This document shows positions 17,698 to 26,487 of a DNA stretch of 64,000 bases, in pieces. Position 1 is the stretch's first letter. Every line of letters starts with the position of its first letter. The DNA lies in contig JAJCZQ010000028.1 in the NCBI GenBank assembly GCA_029262335.1, positions 1 through 64,000 on the forward strand, read 5' to 3'. The notes below the pieces were generated by a model that saw nothing but the letters and a program-made list of their open reading frames with translations, made no database searches and was not told where the DNA came from. The position numbers and the translations under genes were made by a program. The DNA comes from Deltaproteobacteria bacterium (GTDB lineage Bacteria > Desulfobacterota_D > UBA1144 > Nemesobacterales > JAJCZQ01).

Positions 17698-18444
17698 ATG
17701 ATGAGAAAGGCATACAAAAACGGATGGATTCTGTTTACACAGTTTGAACATTCAAAACTTAGCGGTGAGATTATGAATTACTGGGGCAATAGCAGCTTTT
17801 CTGATATAGACCCAAAAGATGAAGTGGTTTATGCCACCAAAAACCATGACCGCGGGTGGGTCAGATGGGACGAAAATCCGCGTATTAATCCTGAAAACCA
17901 TTACCCCGCAGACTACAGTGATATGTATCCCGGTGAACAGCACCGTATTTGGGCGGACTGTTTTAACAATTTACCTGAGAACAGATCATACGCTTCAGCC
18001 CTAATAGCACTGCACTTTGCCAGATTCAACAACAACCTTCTTAAAAAAAATCCTGACAACAATGAATCAATTGCATTTAAGAATGAGATTGAGGCCCATG
18101 TTGCTGATAAGTTGGGAATAAATCCGGATTTTCCCTCAAAAGTTGCCATAAACTTAAAATTATTACAGATAGGGGATTTAATTTCACATGCCATATGTCA
18201 TGGATGGACATCTGTCGTGATTGAGGATGCCCCGCTTGATTACAGCGGAGGACAATCAAATCTGAGACTAACGTCCGACAATTGTGTAAACTATAAAATT
18301 GAACCGTACCCTTTTATCCGGGAACAATTAAACCTGGCAATAAAGGGCAGAATAATATTAAGCAAAACATATAAATCAGATGAAGACCTTAGAAATGCAA
18401 TTAAAAAAGCTGAAATTCAGAACTTTTACTTCACAGTAAATTAG
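17698..18444 (+). CDS. DUF3891 family protein
   Basis: This 248-residue soluble protein matches DUF3891. It opens with W-I-L-F-T-Q-F-E-H-S-K-L-S-G, continues with K-N-H-D-R-G-W and W-D-E-N-P, then A-L-I-A-L-H-F-A-R-F, and has I-G-D-L-I-S-H-A-I near the end. Conserved His and Asp residues in E-H, N-H-D and L-H suggest a metal centre, as in HD-like or oxygenase helical folds, but this is inference. It lies 8 bp after glcE and 12 bp before glcF, inside the operon, so a role in the same oxidation pathway is plausible. No function is established. Confidence 0.85.
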   Translation: MMRKAYKNGWILFTQFEHSKLSGEIMNYWGNSSFSDIDPKDEVVYATKNHDRGWVRWDENPRINPENHYPADYSDMYPGEQHRIWADCFNNLPENRSYASALIALHFARFNNNLLKKNPDNNESIAFKNEIEAHVADKLGINPDFPSKVAINLKLLQIGDLISHAICHGWTSVVIEDAPLDYSGGQSNLRLTSDNCVNYKIEPYPFIREQLNLAIKGRIILSKTYKSDEDLRNAIKKAEIQNFYFTVN

Positions 18445-18456
18445 TTTACAAGAAAC

Positions 18457-19737
18457 ATGTTAAATAAATTTGACGACATTGATAAACCCTCCAAGAAAAT
18501 TGTAGACGATTGCGTTCACTGCGGGTTTTGCCTGAGTGCCTGCCCTACTTATATTGAAACCGGTAACGAGCTGGATTCTCCGAGGGGAAGAATTTACTTA
18601 ATGGGCTCTGTGCTGGAAGAAAAAATACCTCTTGGCGATACAGTTGTTGAACATCTTGATAAATGCCTTGGATGCCTCGCATGTGAAACAGCCTGCCCTT
18701 CGGGCGTGGAATACAGGTTTCTTATAGAATCATCACGTGCGCAGATAGAAAGAAATTATAAAAGATCAGTTAGTGACAAACTCTTTAGGGGTATGCTTTT
18801 TAGCGTTTTACCTTATCCAAAAAAACTTGGACGAATGCTCCCGCTGCTGTATTTCTACAACAAATCAGGAATGAGAAAAGTTGTAAACTCTTTCGGTATT
18901 CTAAAAAAATTATCATCTTCTCTTCACAGGATGGAACAGATGATACCGGATGTTGATTCCATTAGTATTAAGAAATATCCGGAAGTTATTCCACCTGTGA
19001 ACGAAAAAAAATACAGGGTTGCTCTACTTACAGGATGTGTACAGAATGTATTCTTCTCCGCTACAAATATTTCTTCAATCAATGTACTTAGTAAACTCGG
19101 TTGCGAAGTTGTAATACCGGGGGACCAGGCCTGCTGCGGTGCATTATCTGTTCATTCAGGCCGCCTGGAAGAGGGCAGAGAATTTGCCAGGAAGGTTGTG
19201 GATATATTTTCAAGTCTTGATGTTGATGCATTTGTAATAAATTCTGCAGGCTGCGGCTCAGCTATAAAAGAGTATTCAGATCTCCTTTCCCAGGACAGGG
19301 ACTATTCTCAAAAGGCGAGAAAGTTAGCTGATAAAACCAAAGATATTATGGAATTTATCGATGAGATTGGCATAAACCAGGATTATAACAATTTAAATAT
19401 GAAGATCACATACCAGGATGCCTGCCATATCTCACACGGCCAAAACATCCGTTCGGCACCTAGGAACATTTTATCCAGGATACCCGGCCTTGAAATTCTT
19501 GAGATGAAAAACTCGGATACATGCTGCGGGAGTGCGGGTGTTTACAACATTCTGCAGCCAGACCTTGCCGAAGATATTCTTAGTAAAAAAATTGAAAATA
19601 TTGAGAATACAAAAGCCGAATATGTAGTTGCCGGAAACCCCGGCTGCCTGATTCAGATACAAAAAGGTTTAAGGGAAAACAACCGGAATCTTGGTATAGC
19701 CCACCCAATTGAAATACTAGATAAAGCCCTTAAATAA
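18457..19737 (+). CDS. glcF: Iron-sulfur subunit, glycolate oxidase GlcF-like
   Basis: This 426-residue protein passes electrons from the flavin subunits towards the quinone pool. Two CxxCxxCxxxCP clusters are visible: C-V-H-C-G-F-C-L-S-A-C-P near residue 20 and C-L-G-C-L-A-C-E-T-A-C-P near residue 70, each binding a 4Fe-4S centre. Two cysteine-rich CCG domains follow, with Q-A-C-C-G-A and D-T-C-C-G-S-A-G. Length is normal. It ends the operon and converges on the HU gene; a weak, large-loop pairing in the 73 bp between them was not convincing as a terminator. Confidence 0.95.
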   Translation: MLNKFDDIDKPSKKIVDDCVHCGFCLSACPTYIETGNELDSPRGRIYLMGSVLEEKIPLGDTVVEHLDKCLGCLACETACPSGVEYRFLIESSRAQIERNYKRSVSDKLFRGMLFSVLPYPKKLGRMLPLLYFYNKSGMRKVVNSFGILKKLSSSLHRMEQMIPDVDSISIKKYPEVIPPVNEKKYRVALLTGCVQNVFFSATNISSINVLSKLGCEVVIPGDQACCGALSVHSGRLEEGREFARKVVDIFSSLDVDAFVINSAGCGSAIKEYSDLLSQDRDYSQKARKLADKTKDIMEFIDEIGINQDYNNLNMKITYQDACHISHGQNIRSAPRNILSRIPGLEILEMKNSDTCCGSAGVYNILQPDLAEDILSKKIENIENTKAEYVVAGNPGCLIQIQKGLRENNRNLGIAHPIEILDKALK

Positions 19738-19810
19738 ATAACCCCCCGACAATAAAACAATAACATTGATTTATAATCCGGAGGGGATTTAGTAAATCTT
19801 GAATAAACTT

Positions 19811-20101
19811 TTATAAAATTGCGTCTTTCGCCGCTTTAGCAACCCTGAACTTCACTACTTTCTTTGCAGGTATTTTAATAGTTTCACCTGTGGCAGGGTT
19901 ACGACCTGTACGGGCTTTACGTCTGTCCAGAACTAGTTTGCCTAATCCCGGCAGTGTAAACTGTCCGTTCTTTTTGGTTTCTTTATAAGCAACTGCAGCT
20001 AACTCATCAATTAACTCACCTGCTGCTTTAATTGTTAATCCAGCTTTCTCGGCAATATGTCTAGAGAGCTGTGCTTTGGTCATTGGTTTCTTTTCAGCCA
20101 T
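19811..20101 (-). CDS. HU-family DNA-binding protein
   Basis: HU dimers bend and compact DNA. The 96-residue protein begins M-A-E-K-K-P-M-T-K-A-Q-L and has the dimer helices, the beta arm with R-T-G-R-N-P-A-T-G-E-T and the DNA-contacting K-V-V-K-F-R-V-A-K. I use the ATG at 20101, preceded by GAGGAGG; an upstream in-frame start at 20161 lies inside the predicted promoter. It could also be called an integration host factor-like paralogue, since the sequence does not separate HU from IHF firmly. Confidence 0.95.
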   Translation of the reverse strand: MAEKKPMTKAQLSRHIAEKAGLTIKAAGELIDELAAVAYKETKKNGQFTLPGLGKLVLDRRKARTGRNPATGETIKIPAKKVVKFRVAKAAKDAIL

Positions 20102-20129
20102 GTCTCCTCCTCTAAGATTGTTTGAGTCA

Positions 20130-20158
20130 ATATTACAAAAAATATTATTAAAAAGCAA
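20130..20158 (-). promoter_or_regulatory. Predicted sigma-70 promoter for the HU gene
   Basis: On the minus strand TTGCTT (20153-20158) and TAATAT (20130-20135) are separated by 17 bp. Transcription would start near 20123, giving a leader of about 22 nt with the GAGGAGG ribosome site. The surrounding DNA is very A+T-rich, so chance matches are common. Confidence 0.4.
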
Positions 20159-20165
20159 CATTTAC

Positions 20166-20194
20166 TTGATATTATTTGTTTATTTTAATATAGA
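20166..20194 (+). promoter_or_regulatory. Predicted sigma-70 promoter for the RND pump genes
   Basis: TTGATA (20166-20171) and TATAGA (20189-20194) are 17 bp apart, on the opposite strand to the HU promoter and only 8 bp away from it. Transcription would start near 20201, leaving about 128 nt of leader before the adaptor gene. The leader has no obvious structure. The two back-to-back promoters could affect each other. Confidence 0.45.
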
Positions 20195-20328
20195 TCGTGA
20201 TTATTTTTATTTAATATTGTGATTTTTTATTAAACTTATGAATATAAATATTCTGTTAGGTACTTGAGATTCAGTTAAATTAATCTGGTAATTTATAAAA
20301 CAGTAAAGTTACAGCTGAGTAATTAAAA

Positions 20329-21450
20329 ATGGCTAAAACAACAAAAAAGCAATGGTTCAAATTTCTGATAATAGTGGGTATTTTCCTCCTTTTTCTATTT
20401 GGCCTTTATCTAAAATTAATATCTGTAAGGACAGAAGCAGCAAAAACAGTGTCCGCAGATGTAACAAAACCTGTAAGAGTAATTAAACCGCTCCCAACCG
20501 AAACATGGCTCTACCGTGAGGTCCTGGGGAGAGTTGAAGGCGGACAGGAAATAGACATCAGGGCAGATGTAAGCGGCTGGGTAGAAAAAATATATTTTAA
20601 TAGAGATGAAAGTGTGGCCGAGGACCAGGTAATTATAACACTCAGTGATGACCGAAAAGTGGTTGCTCTCCAGGAAGCCGAATTCAGGCTTAAAGCTTCA
20701 AAAGCTAATCTCAACGAAATTAACAGGAAATACAAGCAAAACCAGACCCTGTTTGAAAAGGGGATAATATCCAGGGACAACCTTGATTCAAATAAAAACC
20801 AACTTGCAGTGGAAAGCGCAAATGTAAAAGCACTTGAAGCAGCATACAACAGGGTAAAGTGGGATTTCGACAATCTTGAAATAAGGTCTCCTATAAACGG
20901 CACTTTAATTGAAATTCAGCCTGACATAGGACAGGAAGTACTTCTAGGAGAATCACTGGCCACAGTTGTTAATCTGGAAAACAAGAGGGTTATTGCCGGA
21001 GTGGATGCATCCATTGCAAGGCTTATTCAAACCGGAGGGGAAGTAGATCTTACACTCAGCACCCAGGGCATTACAGAAAATGGTAAAGGTGAAGTAGTTG
21101 GTATAAGCAGAAATTCAAATGACGATTCAGGTGTTTATGAGATTGAGATAAGACTTACAGATGATGATTTAAACTGGTGGCCGGGGGAAATTGTAACAGT
21201 CAGACTGCCAATAAAAAAACTTGTAAATATGGTCAACGTTCCAAGGTCCGCTGTATTTTCTGATTCAGCAGAAGTATTTATTTTTGTGGCGAAAAACGAT
21301 AAAAGTATAAAAGTGCCGGTTGAAGTAACATGGCTTGATGATAAAGCCGGTTTTATTCCATTCGATTTACTGCCAGCGGATTCGCAAATTATTACTGAAG
21401 GCAGTTCAGGTCTTACCAATGGTCAGGACATAAGGATTATTTCAGACTAA
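20329..21450 (+). CDS. RND efflux periplasmic adaptor (membrane fusion protein)
   Basis: Adaptors of this family link an RND pump to an outer-membrane channel. The 373-residue protein has an N-terminal membrane anchor (about residues 12-32) and no lipobox cysteine in it. The biotinyl-lipoyl half-motif I-R-A-D-V-S-G-W-V and D-E-S-V-A follow, then a coiled-coil hairpin at about residues 110-185. The second lipoyl half, L-E-I-R-S-P-I-N-G-T-L, and a beta-barrel and membrane-proximal region come after. It ends 4 bp before the pump gene. No TolC-type gene is present in the window. The substrate is unknown. Confidence 0.93.
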   Translation: MAKTTKKQWFKFLIIVGIFLLFLFGLYLKLISVRTEAAKTVSADVTKPVRVIKPLPTETWLYREVLGRVEGGQEIDIRADVSGWVEKIYFNRDESVAEDQVIITLSDDRKVVALQEAEFRLKASKANLNEINRKYKQNQTLFEKGIISRDNLDSNKNQLAVESANVKALEAAYNRVKWDFDNLEIRSPINGTLIEIQPDIGQEVLLGESLATVVNLENKRVIAGVDASIARLIQTGGEVDLTLSTQGITENGKGEVVGISRNSNDDSGVYEIEIRLTDDDLNWWPGEIVTVRLPIKKLVNMVNVPRSAVFSDSAEVFIFVAKNDKSIKVPVEVTWLDDKAGFIPFDLLPADSQIITEGSSGLTNGQDIRIISD

Positions 21451-21454
21451 GCAT

Positions 21455-24400
21455 ATGCACATAGCAGAATTTTCTGTCAAAAACTCCGTCCTCGTCAACC
21501 TTCTGATGGGTGCGATTATTATAATCGGCCTTGTCTTTGCACTTGTGCTGCCCCTCGAACTTTTCCCATCAATAAAACTTGAAATTGTTACAGTGGAAAC
21601 TGTATTTCCGGGTGCTTCCGCAGAAGATGTGGAAAAACTTGTAACTATCCCGATTGAAGAAGAAATCAAAAACACCTCAGGCATTAAAGTCCTGAGGTCC
21701 AACTCCGCAGAAGGGCTTTCCGTAGTAATCGCCGAGCTTGATACAGGGGAAGATGTTACAAAGTTTGTGAATGATATTGACTCAAAAGTATCACGGATTA
21801 AAGACAAGTTACCTGAAGATGCAGAAGATCCCGTAATTGAAGAAATAAAATCAGATTTTCCTTTAATTAATATTGCCATTACAGGTGAAGTACCAAGGGA
21901 AACCCTTAGGCAAAACGCAATAAGGCTTCGCGACGAACTTCAGTTGATAGACGGTGTGGACAACATTGTATTTTCAGGCCTCGGTGACCCTATCTACTGG
22001 GTAAACCTCGATTATCCAAAGATGCACCAGTATAAGGTGAGTATAGACCAGATCTCGGGAGCTATTGCAAAAAGAAACCTTGACCTTCCCGGAGGCGGAT
22101 ATACTCAGGACGATACTGAACTGCTTGTTAGAACGAGAGGCAAAATCTATGAAATTGATGATATTTTAAACATTCCGATTATCACGGATACAAGCGGGAA
22201 AAACGTCCTGATAAGAGACATTGCTGCTGTTGAAGTAGGCGAAGAACAGACAAGGACAAGCTCAAGGGTAAACGGCGAGCCTGCAATTACATTCTGGATA
22301 AATAAGCAGAAAAACATTGATGCCATTGAAACTGTAGGTGTGATTAGGGAATACATAGAAGAGTTTAAAACCACTCTACCCCCAAACATGAATATCTATG
22401 ATACCAATGATAGCTCCTATTGGGTCAAAAAAAGGTTCCAGAGTATGCTGAAAAGCGGTGGCTGGGGACTGTTTTTTGTGGTAATTATGCTCGGGCTGTT
22501 TCTTAACAGAAGGGCAGCATTCATAGCCGCACTCGGAATTCCAATATCTTTTTTAGGTGCATTCATATTAATGAAACTGAGCGGTATTACCATTAACATG
22601 CTGTCAATGTTTGGTTTGATAATGGTGCTTGGGATCGTTGTGGATGATGCAATCATCGTTGTTGAAAATATTCAAAGATATATAACGCAGGGAATGGCCC
22701 CAAAGGAAGCAGCCATAAAAGGTACCAGGGAAGTAGCACTTCCTGTATTTGCAACAGTTCTTACCAATATTGCGGCATTTATTCCGCTGCTTTTTGCAAC
22801 GGGCTTAATTGGCCAGTTTCTCTCCATTATTCCCAAGGTAGCAATCTTTGCATTACTTGTCTCGCTAATAGAAGCACTTCTTATAATGCCGTCCCACTGC
22901 GCGGACTGGATGAAACCCCAGGAGAAAAAAACAGTTACAAAAGCAAAGTGGTTTCACAAAGCCAGGTCCTACTACCTCAGGGGTTTGTCCTTTTCTCTTA
23001 GGAACAGGTACGTAGTAGTCTGCACCTTCATCATGATATTCTTTTTCAGTTTTTTTATTATAAAAGGGCTTCCCAACGTAATGTTTTATCAGCACGACAC
23101 ATCAGAATTCCAGATCAAGGTAGCAAACCCCGCCCAGTCGAGCCTCGAGTACACTAAAAACTCCGTTAAAGAGATTGAAAAAATTGTTAAGCAGGTAGTC
23201 CCTGAATCTGCACTTAAAAACATTGTTTCCATGATCGGGATAGATCTCACTACAAATGATTCTCCCGCCATTGGTGATCACATCGCAACAATAATTGTCG
23301 AATTTGAAGATTTTGAGAACAGGGACGAGAATGGTCTTGAGCTTAAAAACCTGGTCAGGGACGAAGTACAAAAAGTGATCGTTGGCCCTGAAAAACTTGA
23401 TTTTATTGCAGAAGCCGGCATTCCGACAGGTAAACCGGTAGATATAAGAATTCTTGGCAGCGACCTCAATACACTAAAGGAAATCTCAATTCAGATACAG
23501 GAAGAGTTATCAAATTATAAAGGTGTCTACGGTATTAGCGATAATCTTGTGTGGGGCAAACCAGAAATAAGGGTAAACGTAGATGAACAAAAAGCAGCGA
23601 TATTCGGACTTGATACAACTTCTGTAGCAAGAGAAGTAAGGGCGCTTGTAGACGGACTGACTGTAGCACAGACGAGGATTGGCAAAGAAGAAGCAGATAT
23701 AAATATCAGGTATGACCTTCAGTCAGAAAATCTTCTCAGCCTTTTGCAGTCTCACCAGGTAATCACACCAACAAAAGAAATTGTATCACTCGGCACTATT
23801 GCCACAATAGAGATGAGCCCCAGCATTCTGGACATTAAAAGATATGAATCAAACAGGTCAATTTCCATAACCGCTGAAGTAGATCAGAAAATCACAACAT
23901 CAAATGAAGTAAACACAATAATTACAGGGTTCCTGGACAATGTTTTAAAACGCTACCCAACATATCATTACAAACTTGCGGGTGAGGAAGAAGACTACCG
24001 TAAAACTATGGATGATATTATGCGTGCCTCAATTGCAGCTATAATCCTTATTTATTTAATTCTTGCTAGTATCCTGAGATCATATTTTCAGCCTATAATT
24101 ATAATGACAATACTCCCATTTACATTGATAGGGGTAACCGCGGGGATACTTTTAAGGGGAGAACCAAGAACACTTCCTGCAATAATCGGCATTGTTGCAC
24201 TGCTCGGGATTGTTGTAAATGACAGCCTTGTTCTAATGGACTTTATTAATAAACGAAAGGACAGGTTTAATAACCGCGTGTTTGCAGTAGTAATGTCTGC
24301 GAAACACAGATTCAGGCCGATAATACTGACTACCCTTACTACCTTTGCAGGACTATCTACACTGATGTTTGAATTCAGGGGAGAAGCATCTTTCCTGGCT

Positions 24401-24547
24401 CCCATGGCAACTGCACTTGGTGTCGGGCTGCTGTTTTCAACCGTCCTACTGCTGTTTTTGATACCTTGCCTGTATCTTATTCTTGATGATATTCAGAATA
24501 TTGTTAAGTGGAAACTTGGTATGGGAAAAAAGGCAGAATCTAAATAG
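21455..24547 (+). CDS. RND multidrug or solute efflux pump, AcrB-like inner-membrane subunit
   Basis: This 1030-residue protein is a full-length RND transporter driven by proton flow. The first helix (about residues 10-30) is followed by the porter domain with F-P-G-A-S-A-E-D-V-E. The TM2-6 block contains the proton-relay segment G-I-V-V-D-D-A-I-I-V-V-E-N, with the Asp pair of TM4. A second porter domain and a second helical block (G-I-V-V-N-D-S-L-V-L-M-D) follow. It ends K-K-A-E-S-K. It forms an operon with the adaptor. The HAE-1/HAE-3 family branch and the substrate cannot be settled by eye. Confidence 0.95.
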   Translation: MHIAEFSVKNSVLVNLLMGAIIIIGLVFALVLPLELFPSIKLEIVTVETVFPGASAEDVEKLVTIPIEEEIKNTSGIKVLRSNSAEGLSVVIAELDTGEDVTKFVNDIDSKVSRIKDKLPEDAEDPVIEEIKSDFPLINIAITGEVPRETLRQNAIRLRDELQLIDGVDNIVFSGLGDPIYWVNLDYPKMHQYKVSIDQISGAIAKRNLDLPGGGYTQDDTELLVRTRGKIYEIDDILNIPIITDTSGKNVLIRDIAAVEVGEEQTRTSSRVNGEPAITFWINKQKNIDAIETVGVIREYIEEFKTTLPPNMNIYDTNDSSYWVKKRFQSMLKSGGWGLFFVVIMLGLFLNRRAAFIAALGIPISFLGAFILMKLSGITINMLSMFGLIMVLGIVVDDAIIVVENIQRYITQGMAPKEAAIKGTREVALPVFATVLTNIAAFIPLLFATGLIGQFLSIIPKVAIFALLVSLIEALLIMPSHCADWMKPQEKKTVTKAKWFHKARSYYLRGLSFSLRNRYVVVCTFIMIFFFSFFIIKGLPNVMFYQHDTSEFQIKVANPAQSSLEYTKNSVKEIEKIVKQVVPESALKNIVSMIGIDLTTNDSPAIGDHIATIIVEFEDFENRDENGLELKNLVRDEVQKVIVGPEKLDFIAEAGIPTGKPVDIRILGSDLNTLKEISIQIQEELSNYKGVYGISDNLVWGKPEIRVNVDEQKAAIFGLDTTSVAREVRALVDGLTVAQTRIGKEEADINIRYDLQSENLLSLLQSHQVITPTKEIVSLGTIATIEMSPSILDIKRYESNRSISITAEVDQKITTSNEVNTIITGFLDNVLKRYPTYHYKLAGEEEDYRKTMDDIMRASIAAIILIYLILASILRSYFQPIIIMTILPFTLIGVTAGILLRGEPRTLPAIIGIVALLGIVVNDSLVLMDFINKRKDRFNNRVFAVVMSAKHRFRPIILTTLTTFAGLSTLMFEFRGEASFLAPMATALGVGLLFSTVLLLFLIPCLYLILDDIQNIVKWKLGMGKKAESK

Positions 24548-24584
24548 TTATTATTTATACAAGATTATAAAACAATCCAGTCAT

Positions 24585-25139
24585 TTATTTATCAAGAATT
24601 TTGTATGAAGTCGGATTTTCCGGGCACTGCTGAAGTCCGCATTCAAGGCATGTAGTTGCAACATTGGCAGAAGTAATCAGGACCACAACAAAAAACACAA
24701 GGGCGGCAAACCACCCAACTTCTTTTGTCGATTTATAATCATCATATTCTTCATACTGGGTATCGGAAAGCAGCATCAGACCAATTAGAACAATAGCCAC
24801 AACAAATACTATAAGGGCCCATGAATATAGGTGCATGCCGTATACAGCACTTCCATATCCGCTCCCAGGGGTGTTTATATGAAGAAGTACCTGCCTGGCC
24901 GAAATACATGCCCCGAGAACAGCACTTAGAATGGAAATACCGTAGTGTGTTGGATGAATTCCAAAACGAAGATTCATCATTGCCCCAAGCGCTACACCCA
25001 GCATTGCAAGTCTTTGCAAAAGGCATAGTGGGCATGGAAATTCACCTTTAACAAACTGCATATAATATGCCCCAAGCATTATTCCGCAAATCCCGAGTAT
25101 GGCTATAGCATTTATGTTTCTGGCAACTGACGCGTTCAT
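24585..25139 (-). CDS. DsbB-like disulfide bond formation protein with C-terminal cysteine tail
   Basis: DsbB proteins re-oxidise the periplasmic thiol oxidase DsbA and pass electrons to quinone. The 184-residue protein has five hydrophobic segments (about 11-30, 43-60, 66-86, 105-125, 138-158). F-P-C-P-L-C-L-L-Q-R (Cys36, Cys39) after the first segment is the typical DsbB first pair. The loop before segment 4 has no cysteine; instead Cys164, Cys167 and Cys172 sit on the C-terminal tail, which the helix count places in the periplasm. The ATG at 25139 overlaps the stop codon of the small upstream DUF5993 gene (ATGA). A TTG at 25190 was rejected because it would run through that gene. Confidence 0.85.
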   Translation of the reverse strand: MNASVARNINAIAILGICGIMLGAYYMQFVKGEFPCPLCLLQRLAMLGVALGAMMNLRFGIHPTHYGISILSAVLGACISARQVLLHINTPGSGYGSAVYGMHLYSWALIVFVVAIVLIGLMLLSDTQYEEYDDYKSTKEVGWFAALVFFVVVLITSANVATTCLECGLQQCPENPTSYKILDK

Positions 25140-25291
25140 AAGTTGATGTTTAAGTTGGAAGTTGCATGATGTAGAAACCAGACAGTACAAAGCACAAGAG
25201 TGATTACAAAAAGGTATATTGCTATGCTCCTCATCCCAAACCAGGCCATCAGCATAATAATTAAGAATAAAAGAAATAGTCCTGCCATCAT
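25136..25291 (-). CDS. DUF5993 family small membrane protein
   Basis: This is a 51-residue gene. The protein starts M-M-A-G-L-F-L-L-F-L and has two hydrophobic helices split by W-F-G-M-R-S. It ends V-W-F-L-H-H-A-T and then N-L-N-I-N-L, which matches my memory of DUF5993 proteins encoded directly in front of dsbB-like genes. GAGGT lies eight bases upstream of the ATG at 25291; a second ATG at 25288 is also possible. The stop codon overlaps the dsbB-like start by four bases, so translation is coupled. It is probably a small partner or assembly factor of the DsbB-like protein, which is inference. Confidence 0.85.
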   Translation of the reverse strand: MMAGLFLLFLIIMLMAWFGMRSIAIYLFVITLVLCTVWFLHHATSNLNINL

Positions 25292-25326
25292 GGTCAATAC
25301 CTCATTTAAATTGAGAATATTAAAAC

Positions 25327-26487
25327 TTAATTTTTTAACTGCTCATAATTTTTTACTATTATCTCAACTGCCTCTTCTATTTCCTCTGCAGTGTTTTCCT
25401 CGCTGAAGCTGAACCTGATACTTGCATATGCTTCTTCATCAGAAAGTCCCATGGCTTTTAAAACAAATGAAGGGGCTGTATCAAAGTTGGTACATGCTGA
25501 ACTCTGTGAGCATCGTATCCCCTCTTCGTCAAGCATCATAGTGAGTCTCCTTCCGTCAATCCCGCCAAACATGATATTTGTGGTATTGCATATCCTTTTT
25601 TCCGTCGAGCCGTTTACTCTTGAAGCCGGTATTCTTTCAAGAATCATACTTTCAAACCTGCTCCTGACATCGCACATGTGCCTTACGGTCTGTTTTATGT
25701 TTTCCTTCCTGATCTCAGCTGCTTTTCCCATACCTACTATTCCTGGCAGATTTTCAGTTCCCGGACGAAAACCTTCTTCCTGAAAGCCTCCAAAGAGGAC
25801 CGGATGAATAGTCATTTTATCCTTTGTGTAAATTGCACCTACTCCCTGCGGTGCATGAAATTTATGAGCTGCAAGTGCAAGGTAATCTATATCAATTCCA
25901 GCTATTTTAAATTCCAGTTTGCCTACTGCCTGGGCCGAGTCCGTATGAAAAGGGACCCCTTTTTCTTTACAAATTCCGGCAATACTGTCGATATCCTGAA
26001 TGATACCAGTCTCATTATTAACCCACTGTATGGATACAAGGTCGGTCTTTTTTTCAAGTGCTTTTTCCAGGTCTTTCATATTCAGGAAGCCCGAAGGATC
26101 AACATTTATGTATTCAATCTCAACGCCGTGAATCTTGAGAAAACTGCACATCTTGTTTATTGAAGAATGCTCAACATTTGAAGTCACTATCCTCGATTTC
26201 CCCCCGGAACCACCTGAACCAATTGTACAGGAATAAAGTACAAGGTTGTTTGCTTCAGTCCCTGAGCTTGTAAATATTATATTCCCAGGTTCGCAGCCCA
26301 GCAGATCTGCAAGGTGCTGCCTTGCATTTCCAAGGTATTTTCTTGCGCGCTCTCCTGTGGAATGAATACTCGAAGGATTTCCAAAGTCTTCCCCAAGCAA
26401 TTTACAGACCTCTTCCCTTACCTCGGGAAGGGGTTTAGTTGTTGCATTATTATCAAAATAAATTTCTTTATTGTTGTGCTTGCTCAT
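25327..26487 (-). CDS. Cysteine desulfurase, NifS/IscS family (copy 1)
   Basis: This PLP enzyme takes sulfur from cysteine to form an enzyme persulfide. The 386-residue protein begins E-I-Y-F-D-N-N-A-T-T. The PLP lysine is in A-A-H-K-F-H-A-P-Q-G and the catalytic Cys332 lies in Q-S-S-A-C-T-N-F-D. The residues after the Cys (T-N-F-D-T-A-P-S) differ from the S-E-G-x-x-E-P-S-H of the second copy at 29378-30526. It overlaps the DUF6573-like gene by 20 bp and is followed 35 bp later by DUF5993 and the DsbB-like gene. No iscU or sufU scaffold is adjacent, so the sulfur acceptor is unknown. Confidence 0.93.
   Translation of the reverse strand: MSKHNNKEIYFDNNATTKPLPEVREEVCKLLGEDFGNPSSIHSTGERARKYLGNARQHLADLLGCEPGNIIFTSSGTEANNLVLYSCTIGSGGSGGKSRIVTSNVEHSSINKMCSFLKIHGVEIEYINVDPSGFLNMKDLEKALEKKTDLVSIQWVNNETGIIQDIDSIAGICKEKGVPFHTDSAQAVGKLEFKIAGIDIDYLALAAHKFHAPQGVGAIYTKDKMTIHPVLFGGFQEEGFRPGTENLPGIVGMGKAAEIRKENIKQTVRHMCDVRSRFESMILERIPASRVNGSTEKRICNTTNIMFGGIDGRRLTMMLDEEGIRCSQSSACTNFDTAPSFVLKAMGLSDEEAYASIRFSFSEENTAEEIEEAVEIIVKNYEQLKN

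Noticed and set aside
19738-19810. Possible terminator hairpin between glcF and HU (CCCCCCG ... CGGAGGGG)
   Set aside because: The arms pair imperfectly and the loop would be about 29 nt; no T-run follows directly.
21442-21879. A 145-codon minus-strand frame inside the RND pump gene
   Set aside because: It is antisense to a conserved transporter segment; composition is Ser/Thr/Ile-rich, as expected for a shadow.
25140-25190. N-terminal extension of the DsbB-like protein from a TTG
   Set aside because: It overlaps the DUF5993 gene in another frame, and the ATG at 25139 directly begins the DsbB-like sequence.
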